64,000 nt of DNA from an uncultured Pseudomonadales bacterium (GCA_949430125.1 CASQMQ010000050.1:16159-80158), one strand, 5' to 3'; shown: positions 1 through 10,603, counted from the stretch's first letter. The notes: a model not told the origin generated them from the letters alone. Program-made: numbers and translations.

Positions 1-2
1 AG

Positions 3-182
3 TACAAGACTTCGGACTTCATCATTCGAGACGCGCAGCATAATCATCAGCCGCGCTCTGAAGAAGGTTGTCTCTGTTTTGCTGTACTGGATAGTCCATT
101 GAGGTTCACCGAAGGCTTCGCCAAGTTAATGAATCCTGTTAATCGCTACAAGTTCAAGAAGGCTACCTCTAGGGTAGCCTAG
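3..182 (+). CDS. C-terminal end of a ChrR-like cupin protein (truncated by window edge)
   Basis: Hand translation YKTSDFIIRDAQHNHQPRSEEGCLCFAVLDSPLRFTEGFAKLMNPVNRYKFKKATSRVA*; H-x-P-x-SEEGCLC resembles ChrR cupin ends. Confidence 0.5.
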   Translation, partial: YKTSDFIIRDAQHNHQPRSEEGCLCFAVLDSPLRFTEGFAKLMNPVNRYKFKKATSRVA

Positions 183-251
183 TACTGCTTCCTTTTACGT
201 TGCGCATCGATATTCATAGCGATAGAGGTGCGCAACGCCTGCCTGTATTAG

Positions 252-476
252 TTAGCATATTACCTTTTGGTACTGAGCCTTACAGCTGGCCTGCTGTGTA
301 ATGGGGATCTCCTCGCAGGCGCGTAGGCCATTCTGCTGAATCAATTGATGCAAGGACTTATCGCAGCACCCATTTAAACTGAGGGCTAGAAAGCCAAGCG
401 ACAGGGTTGCCAGGAGATTTGTTCTTGCGAAGCTAGCACTGACAGTCGATTCTAGCGCTAACCTGCGAAATATCAC
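252..476 (-). CDS. Small Cys-rich putative lipoprotein
   Basis: ORF with hydrophobic segment and lipobox-like LSLNGC followed by a Cys-containing tail; start uncertain. Confidence 0.4.
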   Translation of the reverse strand: MIFRRLALESTVSASFARTNLLATLSLGFLALSLNGCCDKSLHQLIQQNGLRACEEIPITQQASCKAQYQKVIC

Positions 477-1034
477 GAGATTCCCTAGTCGAACTAGCTA
501 AAGCGCCCATAGTTTGAGCTCTAACCATCGCCTTTAAACCCAAGGAAATCTCCCATAAGCCCCTATTCATGGGAAATTATTAGTAACCGAAAAGTGAAGA
601 GTCAAAAAGAGGCAGAAAGTTCCCAAGGTTTAGCAAATTGTTACAGTTGTGACTAGTTCTTGCTGCAAAACACGTGTACACTCCCGCCCGCTAGAACGGT
701 CACCGACCGAGCGCTCGGATGAAGCAGCGAAATTCATAAGATATGAATTGTTTAATCAAAAATAGAAAATCAGGGCAAGGAATTTCACGATTTTGTCTGA
801 GTTTTCATTATACAAGGCACCATGTCGGCACGCAGCATTGGCCCGACTAAGAATCGAAGCGGTCGATTGGGAATAAAACTTGGTCTGGAGTGTTGTACAG
901 ATCTGGCAACGTACTTGGGTTGAGCACCGTATTTCGAGTTATAAGCCCGGTAGTAAGCACGAGATTAGATCAGACTCGACACTGAGTGGATCTATAATGA
1001 ACGCAAAACATTCAAGAATAGGATACTTACGTCT

Positions 1035-3965
1035 ATGCAAAAAATTTATAGCCTTCGAAACGCCGTTGCACTGGCGGTAGCGATGACTGCTGGCGCTTAC
1101 GCGCCTACCGTCGCGGCCCAGTCTGACGAAACGATCGACTCAATCACCATCACCGGCTCGCGTATTACTAACCCTAACCTAACCCAGTCGAGTCCGGTTG
1201 CATCTGTTGACGCCGCCACTATTGAGCTGCGCCAGGTAAACGTTGTCGAGGAATTTCTGCGGGAAATCCCAGGTGTGGTTCCTAGCGTCGGTGCCCAAGT
1301 GAACAACGGTAACGGCGGTTCTACTTTCGTTAACCTACGTGGTCTCGGCAGCAACCGTAACATCACATTGATGAACGGTACACGAGTTGTGCCGGCCGGC
1401 CTTCAAGGACGTACTAACCTTGACATCATCCCTGTCGCCCTGCTTGAGCGTGTTGACGTGCTAACCGGCGGTGCTGGTTCTGCGTACGGTGCTGACGCCA
1501 TTTCTGGTGTGATCAACTTTCGCACTAAAACAGACTTTGAAGGCTTAGACTTCCGTATTTCTCAAAGCGATTCTTTCGAAGGCGGCGGTGAATCGGAGCG
1601 TTACGACTTGACTCTTGGTGGTAACTTCGCCGACAACCGTGGTAACGCAGTTGTTAGCATCGGCTACACTGATCGTAAGCCACTGTTACAAGGCGAGCGT
1701 GATTTTAGTGAATTTAACATCTCTTCATTCAGCGGTAACGCTGGTGGTTCCTCTACAACAGTGCCAACCCGCTTCGTTATCCCGGGTGCTGAGGTCGCTG
1801 ACATAGCAAGTGTCGTTCCTGGTTACACCGGGGGCTTCCTGCAAGCATCTGGAGACGGTTCAGAGCTGCTGCCTTTTTATCAGACATTCAACTACAACCC
1901 GCTCAACCTGTTTCAGGTCCCTCTAGAGCAGTTCCGCACTTTCGGCAGTGCGAACTACCAGATTACCGACAAAATTGAGTGGTACTCTGAGATGATGTTT
2001 GCCCAGAGCACTAATACAACTAATTTGGCGCCATCAGGTAGCTTCGGTTTCTCTGCATTGACCCCGCTATCTAATCCTTTTATTCCAACTACGGTTCTCG
2101 GCCAACTCTGCGGCTCGCTGCAAATTGGCGACGCTGCATGTACGGCTGCGGCTGGTGCAACTAGCCAGACTGACCCTGCTTACCAAGAAGTGAATATTGG
2201 CTACGCACGTCGTTTCGTCGAGCTCGGTCCTCGTACCAATGAACGTTCGACTCGCATGTGGCAGTTCAAGACTGGCGCTCGCGGAGATATCACTGACGAT
2301 TTGTCGTGGGATATATTTTACGCTAAAGGCGAATCTGATCTGCGCCAGCAACAAGGTGGAAACGGTACACGTACTCGTCTGACCCAGTCTATTCAGTCCA
2401 CTAGCACTACTGAGTGTCTTGATTCATCTAGCGGTTGTGTTCCTATCAACCTCTGGGGCCCTCTGGGCAGCATTACTCCTGAAGTCGGTGCGTTCCTTGA
2501 CGTAGGTAACGGTGGTCGTGTATTCAGCGAGCTAGATCAGCTTCAGGCTTTCGTAAGCGGTGACCTGCCATATTCCTTACCTACTGTTGATGCGCCTATC
2601 TCTGGTGTATTCGGCTATGAGTACCGTGAATACGCGGCTGGCTTGACCAACGACTTGCTAACGCAAACTCCTGGTGAAGTACTGGGTAACGGCGCTGCTG
2701 CACCTAACCGCTTCGGTACCTACGACGTTGCCGAATTCTTTTTCGAAGCCAACATTCCTGTATTGCAGGGTGTAGCAATGGCTGAAGAATTAACGCTACA
2801 GCTTGGCTTCCGTACTTCTGATTACTCTACAACGGGTACTGAAGATACTTGGAAGATCGGTGGTACTTGGTCGCCAATTGAAGGTCTCCAGTTCCGTGGT
2901 AACTTACAGAAGGTAACTCGCGCACCAAACATCTCTGAGCTGTTTAACCCACAAGTGACTGGTCTGGATAACTTCTCTATTGATCCGTGTTCTGGTGCCG
3001 CTCCAACTAATAACGCTGACTTAGCTGCTATTTGTCTGGCTCAGGGTGCGCCGAGTAACACTATCGGCAATATCGTAGTTGACCCAGCGGGTCAGGTTAA
3101 CGTCACTTCTGGTGGTAACCCGAACCTAGCCGCTGAGGAAGCAGAGACTTGGACAATCGGTGCGATTTTCCAGCCAGAAGCAATTCCTGGCCTAGCATTG
3201 ACCTTGGATTACTACAGCATCACGGTTGAAGACGCGATTACTACCCCAACGAGTGATGATCTGTTCTCGGCTTGCTTTGGACCTAATTTTTCTACGGGTG
3301 CACTAGCTATCTCGGGATCTACTGCTGGGTCTGCGGCATGTACTGGAATCGGTCGTAACCCTGAAACAGGTAACCTGTTCGGTAATGTTGCGACTACCTT
3401 CGGTCTCCCACAAGTTCTGACTAACCAAGGCACGCTGGAAACAACTGGTGTCGACGCTACTGCTAACTACAGCTATGACATCGACGGTATTGGTACGCTT
3501 AACTACAACGGTGGCCTTAACTGGACTGATGAGTCTCTGTTTCAGTCTAGCCCCAATGGCCTCAATCGTGAATGTACTGGCTTTTATAGTGGTAACTGCG
3601 GGTCCATCCAGCCTGAGTTCATGGCGACTTCGCGTTTGACTCTGCAGAGCAATGTGTTCGATCGCAATGTTGACGTTTCACTGCTGTGGAGATACCTAGC
3701 CGAGATGGAAGTTGAACCCGGTACTGGCACTTTCCAGCCTCAGTTCAGTTCAATAGATGCAGCGAACTACTTTGACCTGACTGTCCGTGGCGACATCACT
3801 GACGAGTTTCAGTTCACTATGGGCATATTGAATATTGGTGACCGTCAGCCTGATGAAGTAGGTTCCAATATTGGCGCAACTGGCTACAATAGTGGCAACA
3901 TTTATCCGTCTACCTACGATCCATTTGGTCGTCGCTACTCGATAACATTGCGCTACAGCTTGTAA
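1035..3965 (+). CDS. TonB-dependent outer membrane receptor
   Basis: 976 aa; signal peptide, plug domain (ITGSRI..., VNLRGLGSNRNITLMNGTRV, DVLTGGAGSAYGADAISGVINF) and C-terminal beta-strand ending RYSL. Confidence 0.95.
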   Translation: MQKIYSLRNAVALAVAMTAGAYAPTVAAQSDETIDSITITGSRITNPNLTQSSPVASVDAATIELRQVNVVEEFLREIPGVVPSVGAQVNNGNGGSTFVNLRGLGSNRNITLMNGTRVVPAGLQGRTNLDIIPVALLERVDVLTGGAGSAYGADAISGVINFRTKTDFEGLDFRISQSDSFEGGGESERYDLTLGGNFADNRGNAVVSIGYTDRKPLLQGERDFSEFNISSFSGNAGGSSTTVPTRFVIPGAEVADIASVVPGYTGGFLQASGDGSELLPFYQTFNYNPLNLFQVPLEQFRTFGSANYQITDKIEWYSEMMFAQSTNTTNLAPSGSFGFSALTPLSNPFIPTTVLGQLCGSLQIGDAACTAAAGATSQTDPAYQEVNIGYARRFVELGPRTNERSTRMWQFKTGARGDITDDLSWDIFYAKGESDLRQQQGGNGTRTRLTQSIQSTSTTECLDSSSGCVPINLWGPLGSITPEVGAFLDVGNGGRVFSELDQLQAFVSGDLPYSLPTVDAPISGVFGYEYREYAAGLTNDLLTQTPGEVLGNGAAAPNRFGTYDVAEFFFEANIPVLQGVAMAEELTLQLGFRTSDYSTTGTEDTWKIGGTWSPIEGLQFRGNLQKVTRAPNISELFNPQVTGLDNFSIDPCSGAAPTNNADLAAICLAQGAPSNTIGNIVVDPAGQVNVTSGGNPNLAAEEAETWTIGAIFQPEAIPGLALTLDYYSITVEDAITTPTSDDLFSACFGPNFSTGALAISGSTAGSAACTGIGRNPETGNLFGNVATTFGLPQVLTNQGTLETTGVDATANYSYDIDGIGTLNYNGGLNWTDESLFQSSPNGLNRECTGFYSGNCGSIQPEFMATSRLTLQSNVFDRNVDVSLLWRYLAEMEVEPGTGTFQPQFSSIDAANYFDLTVRGDITDEFQFTMGILNIGDRQPDEVGSNIGATGYNSGNIYPSTYDPFGRRYSITLRYSL

Positions 3966-4000
3966 AATAATCTGGCTGGATCTAATCCAGCTGGAAATTC

Positions 4001-4032
4001 AAAAAAAGGCGAACTTCGGTTCGCCTTTTTTT
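4001..4032 (+). terminator. Rho-independent terminator after the TonB receptor
   Basis: aaaaaaaggcgaa-cttcgg-ttcgccttttttt hairpin plus T-tract. Confidence 0.9.
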
Positions 4033-4247
4033 GTTTCCGCTAAAAGTATTTTCTGTAAGCCGCCGCTCGCGCTGCCTACATGCTTCTCAGAAACCGCAAG
4101 CGTGAACCAGCACAGTTCGGTCTCAATTCAGCGGTGGAAAAATCATCTCACATCTTGAGTAACCTTTTCCCATTGGCGTCGTTTTAATAAATAAGAGTGC
4201 ACACCTGACCTTATTTCACCAAACAACAAATTTTTGGAGAAAGTAGT

Positions 4248-4532
4248 ATGAAGAGGCAAATAGTTTCAATCGCAGTTGCATTCACCGTTCCCGTATTGGC
4301 GAGCGCTCATGTGGAAATTGGAAAAGTGGAAGAGAACAAAGTGGTATTCAGTTATAACCTACAGGAAGCGGCCACTGCTGCCGGTCGTGTCGAGCTTGAA
4401 CGTCAGAATCGACACGCGGCATCCGAAGCCTGTGGTCCCCAACGGTTAGGTAAGGCGTGCTCGCTTGCAGAATTTGTTGTCAATCGCGCCTGCTTCGAAG
4501 AGACGTTAACAAAGGCGATATTAAAGGCTTAG
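4248..4532 (+). CDS. UrcA family secreted protein
   Basis: Signal peptide, then VVFSYNLQEAATAAGRVELERQNRHAASEACG pattern typical of UrcA-like proteins. Confidence 0.7.
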   Translation: MKRQIVSIAVAFTVPVLASAHVEIGKVEENKVVFSYNLQEAATAAGRVELERQNRHAASEACGPQRLGKACSLAEFVVNRACFEETLTKAILKA

Positions 4533-4543
4533 GCGTTGTTAGG

Positions 4544-4582
4544 GGGTAGTAGGAATTTATTTTTAATCCCTACTACCCTTTC
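4544..4582 (+). terminator. Hairpin terminator after the UrcA-like gene
   Basis: gggtagtagg...cctactaccc 10-bp stem followed by ttt. Confidence 0.6.
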
Positions 4583-4653
4583 AATACTGCTAGTAACGTA
4601 GGTTCTTGAAAAATTTAGAAGTTTTTAAAATAGTAAGCTAACGTTAAAATATT

Positions 4654-5478
4654 TCAGTACATACCTAGCATTCTTCTAGCGTCATTCGCGGTCGCAATAG
4701 TACGATCAAGTAATAGCGCACTCTCTTCGACCGCCTTAACGAGCGCTGCATTATCCGCAGCCTGGCTGCCGTCTGACATTAACAGGTTATTTTCGAAGCC
4801 AACACGGCAATGTCCACCGCGTTGCATTGCCTGGCGCATACATTCGGCCTCGCTGGCGCCGAATGCGCAGAGTGACCAGTGCCGGACGTCCGGAAGGAAT
4901 GAGAGAAGAGGGTCAAGATCTCCTGTGTCTGATTGTTGGTTTTTAGTATAGCGGCCTAACACTAATAATACGGAAATATTTTCATCCGGTATTATCCCTC
5001 GCTCCAATAACTCTCTGAAATGCAGAATGTCTTCTTTGTCATAGAGTATGTACTGGGGCGCGATATATTCTCGTTGTAAGAAGCTGAAGAATTCTGCGGA
5101 GACTTTTTCATCTGCCCCTGCAGGACTTAACTCTCGAATTGCGAGTGATACCGCTTCTGGGCGAACATCAACAACTGTTTGAATCTGCTGTTCCCTGCTA
5201 TAGATCCCCACCGCCTCCGTCGTAACCTGAATGATGAGCTCATTACCGACTTGCTGGCGAATCGCGTGAATAGTCTCTGTATAGTGCTGTGCATCGAGAC
5301 TGTGTCCAAGATTCTCATCACGAACATGTAGGTGAAGCATGCACGCCCCGGCATCTAGACAGGCGGCCGCAGTGTGGGCAATCTCCTTCGGGCTGATAGG
5401 CAGCTGAGGGTGATCCTGCTGCGTCTTTCTGGCACCATTTGGCGCCACTGCAATCATCACTGCCTCGTTGTGACTCAT
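4654..5478 (-). CDS. BKACE family (beta-keto acid cleavage enzyme, DUF849)
   Basis: VMIAVAPNGARKT, HTAAACLDAGACMLHLHVRD, GHCRVGFENNLLMSDG motifs. Confidence 0.9.
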   Translation of the reverse strand: MSHNEAVMIAVAPNGARKTQQDHPQLPISPKEIAHTAAACLDAGACMLHLHVRDENLGHSLDAQHYTETIHAIRQQVGNELIIQVTTEAVGIYSREQQIQTVVDVRPEAVSLAIRELSPAGADEKVSAEFFSFLQREYIAPQYILYDKEDILHFRELLERGIIPDENISVLLVLGRYTKNQQSDTGDLDPLLSFLPDVRHWSLCAFGASEAECMRQAMQRGGHCRVGFENNLLMSDGSQAADNAALVKAVEESALLLDRTIATANDARRMLGMY

Positions 5479-5845
5479 GTGACATTCCTTATCAATTGGT
5501 TGATTTAGGCTTGCATAGTCTCAAAGCGAGGGGGCTACTACAAGGCAGGCAACTGTCGTATGCTAGCGACAAGTTATGTCTAACGTGCCTAGGTTCAGTC
5601 TTGTCAGTGCATTACTAATCTATTCACTCTAGGAGAGAACATGATCATCACTCATCGATTAATCAAGCTATCCATCATGTTAACGATGTGCGCATCCAGC
5701 TGCGCCCTTCGAGGCCATGAAATCGTTTATTAGCGAAGTGGTAAATCCTAAATACGTCGATTCGCAGCTGAGCTTTATTCAGGAACTAACCCAGTAAATA
5801 GATTAAGAGCTTGGATAGTAGATAGCAGAAAGTAGGAATAAAAGC

Positions 5846-6484
5846 ATGCCACACGGCCATCATCACGATCATGACCACACCGAACCGCCCTCGGATCTTG
5901 AACTTCGGGTGAAGGCTCTTGAGAGTCTGTTAGTAGAGAAGGGCTTGGTGAAACCAGAAACGCTCAACAGCATCATCGAAACATACGAGCACAAGGTGGG
6001 CCCACGCAACGGCGCACACGTAGTCGCAAAGGCATGGACAGACCCCGAGTTTAAGCAGGCGCTGATGAATGATGCGACAGAGGCGGTAGCGAGTCTTGGT
6101 TACTGTGGACGTCAGGGTGAACACTTAGTAGTGGTTGAGAATACAAATGACACGCACAACCTTGTCGTGTGCACTCTATGCTCCTGCTATCCATGGACCG
6201 TGTTAGGTCTGCCTCCAGCGTGGTACAAGTCGGCACCGTATCGATCACGGGCCGTGAGTGATCCCCGCGCCGTGCTAAAAGAATTTGGCACAGAGTTGGG
6301 CGAGAAGTCGACCATCAGAACCTGGGATTCCACGTCTGAGATGCGCTATCTGGTTCTACCCCAGCGCCCGGCAGGAACAGAGAATTGGAGCGAACAAGAT
6401 TTACAAAAACTAGTGAGCCGCAACGCCATGATAGGGGTAGAGCTGGCACGTTCTCCCAAACAGAAAGATGAGGATGGCAAGTGA
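5846..6484 (+). CDS. Nitrile hydratase alpha subunit, Co-type
   Basis: Metal-claw motif [22 protein letters not shown]; His-rich N terminus. Confidence 0.95.
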   Translation: MPHGHHHDHDHTEPPSDLELRVKALESLLVEKGLVKPETLNSIIETYEHKVGPRNGAHVVAKAWTDPEFKQALMNDATEAVASLGYCGRQGEHLVVVENTNDTHNLVVCTLCSCYPWTVLGLPPAWYKSAPYRSRAVSDPRAVLKEFGTELGEKSTIRTWDSTSEMRYLVLPQRPAGTENWSEQDLQKLVSRNAMIGVELARSPKQKDEDGK

Positions 6485-7149
6485 AAGGTGGTCACGATCT
6501 CGGCGGTCAGCTGGAGATGGGCCCGATAAATCCTGAGCCCGAAGCGCAGGAGCCGGTGTTCCATGCAGATTGGGAGCGGCGTGTTTTTGCTCTGACCCTA
6601 GCTACTGGCATGCTGGGCAAGTGGAACATCGATGAGTCGCGCCATGCGCGAGAACGTCAGGATCCTCTCACTTATGTACAGAACAGCTATTACGAGAACT
6701 GGCTCGAAGGCCTGGAGACGCTGTTGCTCGAGAAGGGTTTGGTGGATGCCGAAGAATTAGTATTGGCGACGAATATCTCATCGCAAACCAAGGAATTACT
6801 TTCAGTACCGAATCCAACTCTCGCCACGAAGATACTCGCTTCCGGTGTGCCTAGCACTATGGAGGCCGATAGCGAGCCGCTGTATTACATCGGCGATAGT
6901 GTCTTGGTTAAAGCTAGCGAGACCGCAGGCCACACGAGAGTACCGAAGTATGCGCAGGGTGCGACCGGCACTGTTGTTGCACAGCTAGGCTGTCATAATT
7001 TTCCCGACAGCAACGCACAGGGTATTCATGAGGGAAAATTTCTTTATAGAGTCAGCTTTAGTGGAGTGGATCTTTGGAGTCATTCTTCCACACAGACCGA
7101 AGTGTTAATTGACCTTTGGGAGCCTTACCTAGGCGCGGCTGCAAACTGA
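6481..7149 (+). CDS. Nitrile hydratase beta subunit
   Basis: [35 protein letters not shown]-terminal SH3-like half; 4-nt overlap with alpha. Confidence 0.95.
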   Translation: MKGGHDLGGQLEMGPINPEPEAQEPVFHADWERRVFALTLATGMLGKWNIDESRHARERQDPLTYVQNSYYENWLEGLETLLLEKGLVDAEELVLATNISSQTKELLSVPNPTLATKILASGVPSTMEADSEPLYYIGDSVLVKASETAGHTRVPKYAQGATGTVVAQLGCHNFPDSNAQGIHEGKFLYRVSFSGVDLWSHSSTQTEVLIDLWEPYLGAAAN

Positions 7150-7191
7150 TGCAGAATATTTCCTTACCAACCGCAAGACGATCAGGGACCA

Positions 7192-7500
7192 GTGTTCAAT
7201 GAGCCTTGGGAGGCGCAGGCCTTCGCCCTAGTGTTGGCATTGCATGAGAAGGGCCTGTTTAGTTGGCAAGAATGGGCGGCCGTATTGAGCGAACAGATCG
7301 CGCTCGCACAGGCCGGCGGCGACCCCGACCGCGGCAATACCTATTACCAACATTGGTTGGCGGCGTTAGAGACGATCTCGCAGCAGAAGAATCTCTCCAA
7401 TGAAGATGAGCTGTTAAGGCGAAAATCACAGTGGACCGCCGCCTATCTAAACACACCCCACGGAGAACCAATCGAACTCTCAGCAGGAGAAATCTCCTAA
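7192..7500 (+). CDS. Nitrile hydratase accessory/activator protein
   Basis: EPWEAQAFALVLALHEKGLFSWQEWA...TYYQHWLAALE matches the P14K-type activator; true N terminus lies upstream. Confidence 0.85.
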   Translation: MFNEPWEAQAFALVLALHEKGLFSWQEWAAVLSEQIALAQAGGDPDRGNTYYQHWLAALETISQQKNLSNEDELLRRKSQWTAAYLNTPHGEPIELSAGEIS

Positions 7501-7914
7501 TGGTCACTATAAAAAACGAGTTGAGCCTTTGAAAAAAGCCTTATGCTGAGTGTTACAGTGCCTGCTCCTTAAGCGAATATAATCAACGAATTCGTAGGTC
7601 CGAACCAGTTTCAGTGGACCGACGTTCAGCTGGTACATTGCCAGCGCTTATTCGAATAAATTCCAGAGTCCTATCGGCAACTGATTCGTGAGCCGGGTGT
7701 TAAACACAGCGTCGAGCGCAGAGACTTTGGTGGCATCCTCTGCATCTAGTATTGGACAATATCGCTGGAAATCTTTCCGGCTCAGATGAAGGAAAAATAA
7801 TCCTGCGCAACTTGTTTTCGCAGGAGCAACGACTGCTAGTCAGTGGCGAGATTATTAGTGATTTCACTCTGTAAGTAGCGCGTAAGAAATAGCTAGGTAG
7901 GTTAAGGAAAAGTC

Positions 7915-8607
7915 ATGGCAAAATTTGAGAAAATCAAGGAACGTGCTGAGCATCGCAAAGGCGGCGGTGCGGCATTGAAGAAATTACTGCCTAAGGTCGC
8001 GAGTAAGAAAAAACTAATCGCGTTGGGTGATGATCGTTATCTCGCTATGATGACGAAGTGCATTAATCAGGCGGGCTTTAGCTGGAAGGTGATCGAGAAC
8101 AAGTGGCCAGAATTTGAGGAAGCCTTCTTTGCCTTCAATCCGAAAAAGCTCGGTTACCTATCGGCCGAGCAATGGGAAGCCTATGTCAGTGACAGACGAG
8201 TGGTGCGCAACTGGCAGAAGATTAAGGCTCTGCAGGGGAACGTGTTTTTCGTCCAAGAAGAGTCACGCAAGAATGGTGGCTTCGGCAAGTTCATCTCTGA
8301 GTGGCCCGCCTCGGATCAGATTGGCCTGATGGCCTACCTGAAGAAACATGGCTCGCGATTGGGCGGACAGAGTGCGTTGTGGTTTCTGCGCCGAACCGGT
8401 AAGGACTGTTTCATACTATCCAAAGACGTAGTCGCTACCCTGCGCGGCAGCGGATTGGAAATAGCGGAGCAGCCGAGCAGTCAGCGTGACTTGAAGAAGG
8501 TACAGGCGCAGTTCAACGAGTGGCATGAAGAAACCGGCCTGCTTTATAGTCATCTAAGTCGCATCGCCGCCTGCTCGGTCGGCGAGAACTATCTGGAGCA
8601 AGCTTAG
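7915..8607 (+). CDS. DNA-3-methyladenine glycosylase I family protein
   Basis: MMTKCINQAGFSWKVIENKWPEFEEAFFAFNP...NWQKIKALQGNVFFV...GGQSALWFLRRTGKDCFILSKDV. Confidence 0.75.
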   Translation: MAKFEKIKERAEHRKGGGAALKKLLPKVASKKKLIALGDDRYLAMMTKCINQAGFSWKVIENKWPEFEEAFFAFNPKKLGYLSAEQWEAYVSDRRVVRNWQKIKALQGNVFFVQEESRKNGGFGKFISEWPASDQIGLMAYLKKHGSRLGGQSALWFLRRTGKDCFILSKDVVATLRGSGLEIAEQPSSQRDLKKVQAQFNEWHEETGLLYSHLSRIAACSVGENYLEQA

Positions 8608-8735
8608 ACTTCTTTGGTTACGATCTTAGGATCGTTCTCCATTGTCAGATGCACAGGACAGCGATCGGCGATTTTCATCAAGCGACTTCGCTCGGCGTCA
8701 GTGAGATCGCCTTTCAGGATAATGTTCCTCGTCAC
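8604..8735 (-). pseudogene. C-terminal remnant of an OsmC-family gene
   Basis: Hand translation VTRNIILKGDLTDAERSRLMKIADRCPVHLTMENDPKIVTKEV*; IADRCPVH is the OsmC C-terminal motif; preceding in-frame stop, no N-terminal half. Confidence 0.65.
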
Positions 8736-8815
8736 CTAGTTGATAATGTGCTGGACTAGACGGACAAATAAAGTGACTATTTACTCACGATAGAAAACTA
8801 GCAGGTAATATTACA

Positions 8816-10603
8816 ATGATAATAAGAACTGCAAGGCCTTACGGTGTCTCGCTGATAACAGCTCACACTATCTTGCTACCGCTCGCCTTCCTAATATCGA
8901 CATCCTTCTCAGCGGCGCAGATCGAAGATTTCACCGCCGTCACTGACGAGATGCTAACCAGCCCGCCTACGGGTGAGTGGCTCAGCTGGCGTGGAACGCC
9001 CGCTGCGTGGGGTTATAGCCCTCTTGATCAGATCAATACCGAGAACGTCAATCAACTCCAGCTCAAATGGTCCTTCGCCCTAGACGACACGGGTGCAGTG
9101 CAGGCAGCGCCATTAATTCACGATGGCATCATGTTTATTCCCTCCGCCCGCGGCGTGATTCAGGCATTGGATGCAGTAAACGGAGATCTGCTCTGGGAGT
9201 ACCGTCCCGCGCCACCCACCGAAGAATTCATCAATTCCGGAGAGGGTACTCGAGCTGCCGTATTACCACCTGGTGCTTTCGCAGGCGTCGGCAGAGGTGT
9301 ACAGAAGAACATCGCGCTATACGGCGACATGATCTATGCGGCTACGGAGACCGCAAGCATCCGCGCAATCGATGCGCGTAGCGGCCTGCTGGTCTGGGAG
9401 ACGCAGGTCGCCGATCCTACGCTGGGCTATTTCTATACTGCGGGCCCAATCGTCGCCAATGGTACTTTGGTGACTGGCATTACCGGCTGCGAACGTTACA
9501 AGGAAGACGTCTGTTTCATCACCGGTCATGATCCAGCCACGGGTGAGCAGAAGTGGCGCACGTCTACAGTCGCACGGCCCGAAGATCCGGGCGGCGATAC
9601 TTGGGGCGATCTTCCCCTTAGATTTCGAGCGGGCAGCGATGCCTGGGTAGCAGGTTCCTATGACCCTGAAGCAAATCTGATCTATTGGGGCACGTCACAG
9701 GCCAAACCTTGGGCAAGAGCAGTGCGCGGTAGCGACGGTGATGCGCTCTATACCAACTCCACTCTGGCATTGAATCCAGATAACGGTCAGATGGCCTGGT
9801 ATTTTCAACACCTACCTGGTGAGACACATGACATGGATGAGGTGTTCGAGAATATTCTTATCGATGTCGATGGCCGGAAATCTCTGTTCAAGATGGGCAA
9901 GCTAGGTATCCTGTGGCAACTGGACCGGGAGACGGGCGAGTTCATCAAGGGTACCGACATCGGTTACCAAACCATTGTTAACCTTGATCCTATCACTGGG
10001 AAAATTAGCTATCGCGACGGCATGATTCCGCGTATCGGTGAGGAGCTAAACATGTGCCCGAGCACTTCAGGCTTCAAAAGCTGGCGCGCGATGGCATATT
10101 CACCTGACACCAGCGCCATGTATATACCGATCACGCTTAATTGCGAGCTCGCCACTTTTGGTCCCACAGAACGACAGCTAGGCGGCGGAGGCACTGGACC
10201 GGTGCGGCGTGTCAATTATCATCATCCTGAATCTGATGGCAACTTAGGTGAGGTGCTTGCGCTGAATATTCCCAGCGGCGAAGTTAAGTGGCGTTACAGG
10301 ACGCGAGCTCCGTTTAATACTGCAGCGCTAACTACCGCGGGCGGACTCGTTTTTATCGGGGACTGGAATCGCACCATGTCGGCACTGGATGCTGAGAATG
10401 GGGAGCTGCTGTGGAAGGTTCGTCTCGCCACATCTAACCAGGGATTTCCTATCAGTTACAGTGTCGATGGCAGACAGTACATAGCCATGCCAGTCGGTAC
10501 CGGCGGTGCAAGTTGGTCGGGTAGCCTGCCCAGAGAACTCACGCCTGAGCTTAGTCGTCCGCGTAATGGCAGCTCGATAAATGTTTTTGCGCTACCGGAT
10601 TGA
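8816..10603 (+). CDS. PQQ-dependent quinoprotein dehydrogenase (copy 1)
   Basis: WLSWRGTPAAWGYSPLDQINTENVNQLQLKWSF, repeated W-docking propeller motifs, HDMDEVFEN. Confidence 0.92.
   Translation: MIIRTARPYGVSLITAHTILLPLAFLISTSFSAAQIEDFTAVTDEMLTSPPTGEWLSWRGTPAAWGYSPLDQINTENVNQLQLKWSFALDDTGAVQAAPLIHDGIMFIPSARGVIQALDAVNGDLLWEYRPAPPTEEFINSGEGTRAAVLPPGAFAGVGRGVQKNIALYGDMIYAATETASIRAIDARSGLLVWETQVADPTLGYFYTAGPIVANGTLVTGITGCERYKEDVCFITGHDPATGEQKWRTSTVARPEDPGGDTWGDLPLRFRAGSDAWVAGSYDPEANLIYWGTSQAKPWARAVRGSDGDALYTNSTLALNPDNGQMAWYFQHLPGETHDMDEVFENILIDVDGRKSLFKMGKLGILWQLDRETGEFIKGTDIGYQTIVNLDPITGKISYRDGMIPRIGEELNMCPSTSGFKSWRAMAYSPDTSAMYIPITLNCELATFGPTERQLGGGGTGPVRRVNYHHPESDGNLGEVLALNIPSGEVKWRYRTRAPFNTAALTTAGGLVFIGDWNRTMSALDAENGELLWKVRLATSNQGFPISYSVDGRQYIAMPVGTGGASWSGSLPRELTPELSRPRNGSSINVFALPD

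Noticed and set aside
880-1080. ORF overlapping the TonB receptor start
   Set aside because: No family resemblance; overlaps the strong receptor CDS and its leader region
1097-3639. Several 60-95 aa ORFs inside the TonB receptor on both strands
   Set aside because: Low-complexity shadow translations of a clear 976-aa CDS
7508-7914. Possible gene remnant between the nitrile hydratase activator and the glycosylase
   Set aside because: Short reading fragments only; no recognisable protein family
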